Shown piece by piece: positions 5,513-7,610 of a DNA stretch of 7,610 bases. Origin of the DNA: Actinomycetes bacterium (GTDB taxonomy: Bacteria; Actinomycetota; Coriobacteriia; Coriobacteriales; Coriobacteriaceae); assembly GCA_023441725.1 (NCBI GenBank), contig JAEZNV010000026.1:1-7610 (forward strand). Reading direction: 5' to 3'. Within the stretch, counting starts at the first letter, position 1; the number at the start of each line of letters is the position of its first letter. Below the pieces are notes generated by a model. That model was not told where the DNA came from and made no database searches. It saw nothing but the letters and a program-made list of their open reading frames with translations. A program made the position numbers and the translations under genes.

Positions 5513-6114
5513 TACTCGGCCTCCTTTGCAGCGGCGGGTGCGGCGGGCTTCTCAGCAGGTACGTCGCCAGCGGCGGCCGCGTCGCCGGCCCCAGCCCCGG
5601 CCCCCGCAGCCACAAACCCGTCCTCGCCCAGCTCAACGCCACCGTCCCAGGCAGCGGCGCCGCCCACGGTAAGCGGGTCGCCGCCAGCGCGCATCACGGC
5701 CTCCTTCTGGTCCAGAATGCCGCACGCCTCAACGATGGCATCGATCACCGTCTCGGGGCGAATGGCGCACCCGGGCGCGTACACGTCCACGGGAATCGCG
5801 CGGTCCACGCCGCCGATCACGTTATAGGCATCGCGGAACACGCCGCCCGAGCACGCGCAGATACCGCAGGCCACCACGCACTTGGGCTCGAGCATCTGGT
5901 TGTAGATCTGACGCACGACGGGCAGGTTCTGGGCATTGACCGACCCCGTCACCAAAAAGATATCCGCATGCTTGGGGTTGCCGGTGTTGACCACGCCAAA
6001 CCGCTCCGCATCGAACAGCGGCGTGAGCGAGGCCAGCACCTCAATATCGCATCCGTTGCAGCTCGAGCCGTCGTAATGAATAACCCACGGCGAGCGCGAC
6101 ATTTTATGATCCAT
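5512..6114 (-). CDS. echC: Ech [NiFe] hydrogenase small subunit EchC (NuoB-like)
   Basis: The 200-residue small subunit holding the single proximal [4Fe-4S] cluster that delivers electrons to the NiFe site in EchE. Expected ligands: C19 and C22 (SSCNGCDIE), C86 (GICACSGG) and C116 (YAPGCAIRP); extra cysteines C83 and C88 flank the third ligand. The conserved core ends around residue 135 (DAIVEACGIL). Residues ~140-200 add a Gly/Ala-rich then Pro/Ala/Glu-rich low-complexity tail not needed for the fold, resembling the tail on the neighbouring EchD. ATG 6114 is chosen because AGGAGG (6123-6128) lies 8 nt before it; the second Met at residue 5 would be too far. The stop codon of the upstream membrane subunit (TAG 6129-6127) lies inside this RBS. 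Confidence 0.95.
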   Translation of the reverse strand: MDHKMSRSPWVIHYDGSSCNGCDIEVLASLTPLFDAERFGVVNTGNPKHADIFLVTGSVNAQNLPVVRQIYNQMLEPKCVVACGICACSGGVFRDAYNVIGGVDRAIPVDVYAPGCAIRPETVIDAIVEACGILDQKEAVMRAGGDPLTVGGAAAWDGGVELGEDGFVAAGAGAGAGDAAAAGDVPAEKPAAPAAAKEAE

Positions 6115-6122
6115 GGATGCCG

Positions 6123-6128
6123 CCTCCT
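6123..6128 (-). promoter_or_regulatory. Shine-Dalgarno of echC overlapping the upstream stop codon
   Basis: On the minus strand TTTAGGAGG includes the TAG stop of the EchA/B reading frame (6129-6127) and the AGGAGG that initiates echC 8 nt further on. A ribosome terminating on the membrane subunit therefore covers the echC initiation site, a layout suited to termination-reinitiation and matched subunit synthesis. The site also settles the echC start at 6114. Confidence 0.75.
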
Positions 6129-7610
6129 AAATAAAGACGTCGACGAGGATGGGCATAAGGTTGAGCAGGCCAAACACCAGCGCCACGCCCCAGCCGAGCT
6201 TAAAGCAGCTGCGCCAGGTGCTGCGTGCGAAAGTGTTGTCGATCAGCACCTCGACAAAATACGTCACGGCCATCACGACCAGAGCAACTACCCAGCTCAC
6301 GGGGTTGTCCCAAACAAAGAACATGCCCACCCACATCAAAAACAGCACGGTCTCGCACCAGTGCATAAGAGTCATCTTGGCCAGCGTGCCGCCGCTCATC
6401 TCGGTGGCGACGCCCTGGACGATCTCCTGATGCGCATGATGCGAGTACGAAAGATCGAACGGCGACTTGCGCAGCTTGATGGTGAGCACCGCGAGTAGCG
6501 CGAGGAAAATGGGCGCGCTGTACACGATGATGGGGGCCGACTGCCCCGTCACGGCGATGGAATCGAAGCTGTCGGAGGCAAGGTACAGGCCCACGCTCAT
6601 CAGCAGAACGGCGGGCTCGTAACTCATAACCTGCAACAGCTCGCGGTCGGCGCCGACCTGGGCAAACGGGCTTTGTGTCGAGGCGGACGCCAGCACCACA
6701 AAGAGCGCGGCGAGCGTCACCTTAAAGGCGCACAGCAGCGTGTTGGAACCCGACACAAAGATGCCGCCGCCCACGACGGTAAAGATGAGCGCGCACGCCA
6801 TGTAGGTATCGTCCATGGTGTTTACGCTGGCAGGGGCCTTGCGCAGGAGCTTGGCAACGTCGTAGAAGGGCTGCAGCAGGCGCGGACCCACACGGCCCTG
6901 CATGCGGGCCGATAGTTTGCGGTCAAGGCCGTCAATCAGGCCGCCCACAAGCGGCGCCAGCAAGGCAAACGCCACGGTGCCAATAAAAATGCCCACGACG
7001 CCCGAGCCCTCGAAATACTTACCGCGCAGCACCGAGGGCGCGCTCATGGCAAGCCGCTCGGGCCCAATCCACGCGCAACACAGCAGCGCAAACAAAATAA
7101 TACTGCAGCACACGACGCTACCCGCGGGGCCAATACGCTTCTCGCCAAGGGCGTCCTCCGAGTACCAATTGCGCTTTTCGGCCTTCACCTCGTGTCCCAT
7201 CGAGCCGCGGAAATGGCGGTAATTGTCGGTTCCCACACCCGAAAGATATACGTTTACGTGCGGTTTGTTGCTCACGCGGAACGACGTCAGCAGCACTACG
7301 GCGATAAACGCCACGATAACCACCATCAGATACATGGCGTCCTTGCCAATAACGTACGGCACGCGGCCAAACACCATGGCCAAGTAAGGCGACACCAGAC
7401 CGCTCGAGATAAGCGGGAACGCCACGCAGCACAGAATCAGCAGCGCGGCGATGGTGTTGAGCGCCATCCATTCGGTCTTATGGACATTGACCTCAACGTT
7501 TTGAGCCGTGGGGTCGACGCCCGAAAGCTTGGCAAGCCACTTGCCCCAGAAGTAAAACGTCGCGGCCGAGCCAAAGGCAAGCACCATGATCATGAGCACG
7601 TTGCCGGTCT
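6127..7610 (-). CDS. EchA C-terminus fused in frame to EchB (NuoL-like + NuoH-like membrane subunits), 5' end outside window
   Basis: A membrane ion-translocation subunit of the hydrogenase. The frame is open from the right window edge to TAG 6129. Numbering from the GTG at 7599 (which is internal, not the start), residues 1-~180 look like the end of an antiporter-like NuoL/EchA subunit: hydrophobic segments at about 46-68, 88-106 and 157-178, with the loop GTDNYRHF...GSMGHEV between. From about residue 195 the protein is a NuoH/EchB subunit: first helix 198-221, then DRKLSARMQGRVGPRLLQPF (226-245), the acidic loop DRELLQVMSYEP (318-329) and KSPFDLSYSHHAHQEIV (378-394), typical of the EchB/HycD quinone-site-like region, and final helices near 413-451 and 466-485. 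There is no stop between the two parts. A possible internal start (ATG 7047, residue 185) has no Shine-Dalgarno, so a fusion is favoured. Confidence 0.85.
   Translation of the reverse strand, partial: TGNVLMIMVLAFGSAATFYFWGKWLAKLSGVDPTAQNVEVNVHKTEWMALNTIAALLILCCVAFPLISSGLVSPYLAMVFGRVPYVIGKDAMYLMVVIVAFIAVVLLTSFRVSNKPHVNVYLSGVGTDNYRHFRGSMGHEVKAEKRNWYSEDALGEKRIGPAGSVVCCSIILFALLCCAWIGPERLAMSAPSVLRGKYFEGSGVVGIFIGTVAFALLAPLVGGLIDGLDRKLSARMQGRVGPRLLQPFYDVAKLLRKAPASVNTMDDTYMACALIFTVVGGGIFVSGSNTLLCAFKVTLAALFVVLASASTQSPFAQVGADRELLQVMSYEPAVLLMSVGLYLASDSFDSIAVTGQSAPIIVYSAPIFLALLAVLTIKLRKSPFDLSYSHHAHQEIVQGVATEMSGGTLAKMTLMHWCETVLFLMWVGMFFVWDNPVSWVVALVVMAVTYFVEVLIDNTFARSTWRSCFKLGWGVALVFGLLNLMPILVDVFI

Noticed and set aside
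5464..6498. Plus-strand open frame of 344 codons
   Set aside because: It is antisense to echC and the end of echB; composition is His/Ala/Arg-rich with no domain signature. It is a shadow of the real genes.
7045..7047. ATG 7047 as a separate echB start
   Set aside because: It has no Shine-Dalgarno (preceding minus-strand sequence is CCCGAGCGGCTTGCC), no stop codon separates it from the upstream EchA part, and other ech genes all have an RBS. It is kept as the main alternative to a fusion.

Overview
The window looks like chromosomal DNA from a high-GC, strictly anaerobic gut actinobacterium of the Coriobacteriia, with Collinsella or a relative the best guess. That guess rests on GC-rich codon use, the style of the proteins and the presence of an Ech-type hydrogenase. 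It is inference: there is no rRNA or other taxonomic marker here.

Layout. (1) Positions 1-565, minus strand: the N-terminal 188 residues of an ABC transporter ATPase, running off the left edge. (2) Positions 566-775: a divergent intergenic region with a 14-bp perfect palindrome and a -10-like box so close to the next start codon that a leaderless mRNA is likely. (3) Positions 776-2547, plus strand: a HisKA_3/DesK-like sensor kinase and a NarL/LuxR-type response regulator whose stop and start overlap (ATGA). With the divergent ATPase this makes a typical TCS-ABC module, like those that sense and export membrane-active compounds. (4) Positions 2548-3355: about 800 bp without a credible gene, between two convergent transcription units. 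It is filled by three related long inverted-repeat elements of about 150-160 bp, each able to fold into a hairpin with 44-49-nt arms around a shared small stem-loop core. Two copies of a roughly 49-bp direct repeat follow the first and second elements, and a GC-rich double hairpin lies at the right end. (5) Positions 3356-7610, minus strand: a tightly packed operon in the canonical echA-B-C-D-E-F order of an Ech/group 4 membrane-bound [NiFe] hydrogenase. The 5' end (most of EchA) is outside the window.

How the genes work together. The Ech complex passes electrons from reduced ferredoxin through EchF (2x[4Fe-4S]) and EchC (proximal [4Fe-4S]) to the NiFe centre in EchE. This reduces protons to H2, coupled to ion translocation by the membrane subunits EchA and EchB. 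Genes are separated by 0-14 nt or overlap by one base, with good Shine-Dalgarno sequences, so co-translation is expected.

Most notable observations: the three-copy hairpin family, whose arms differ between copies but remain self-complementary and whose first copy appears to have its loop inverted; a continuous reading frame joining the end of EchA to EchB; and long Ala-rich low-complexity tails on both EchC and EchD.
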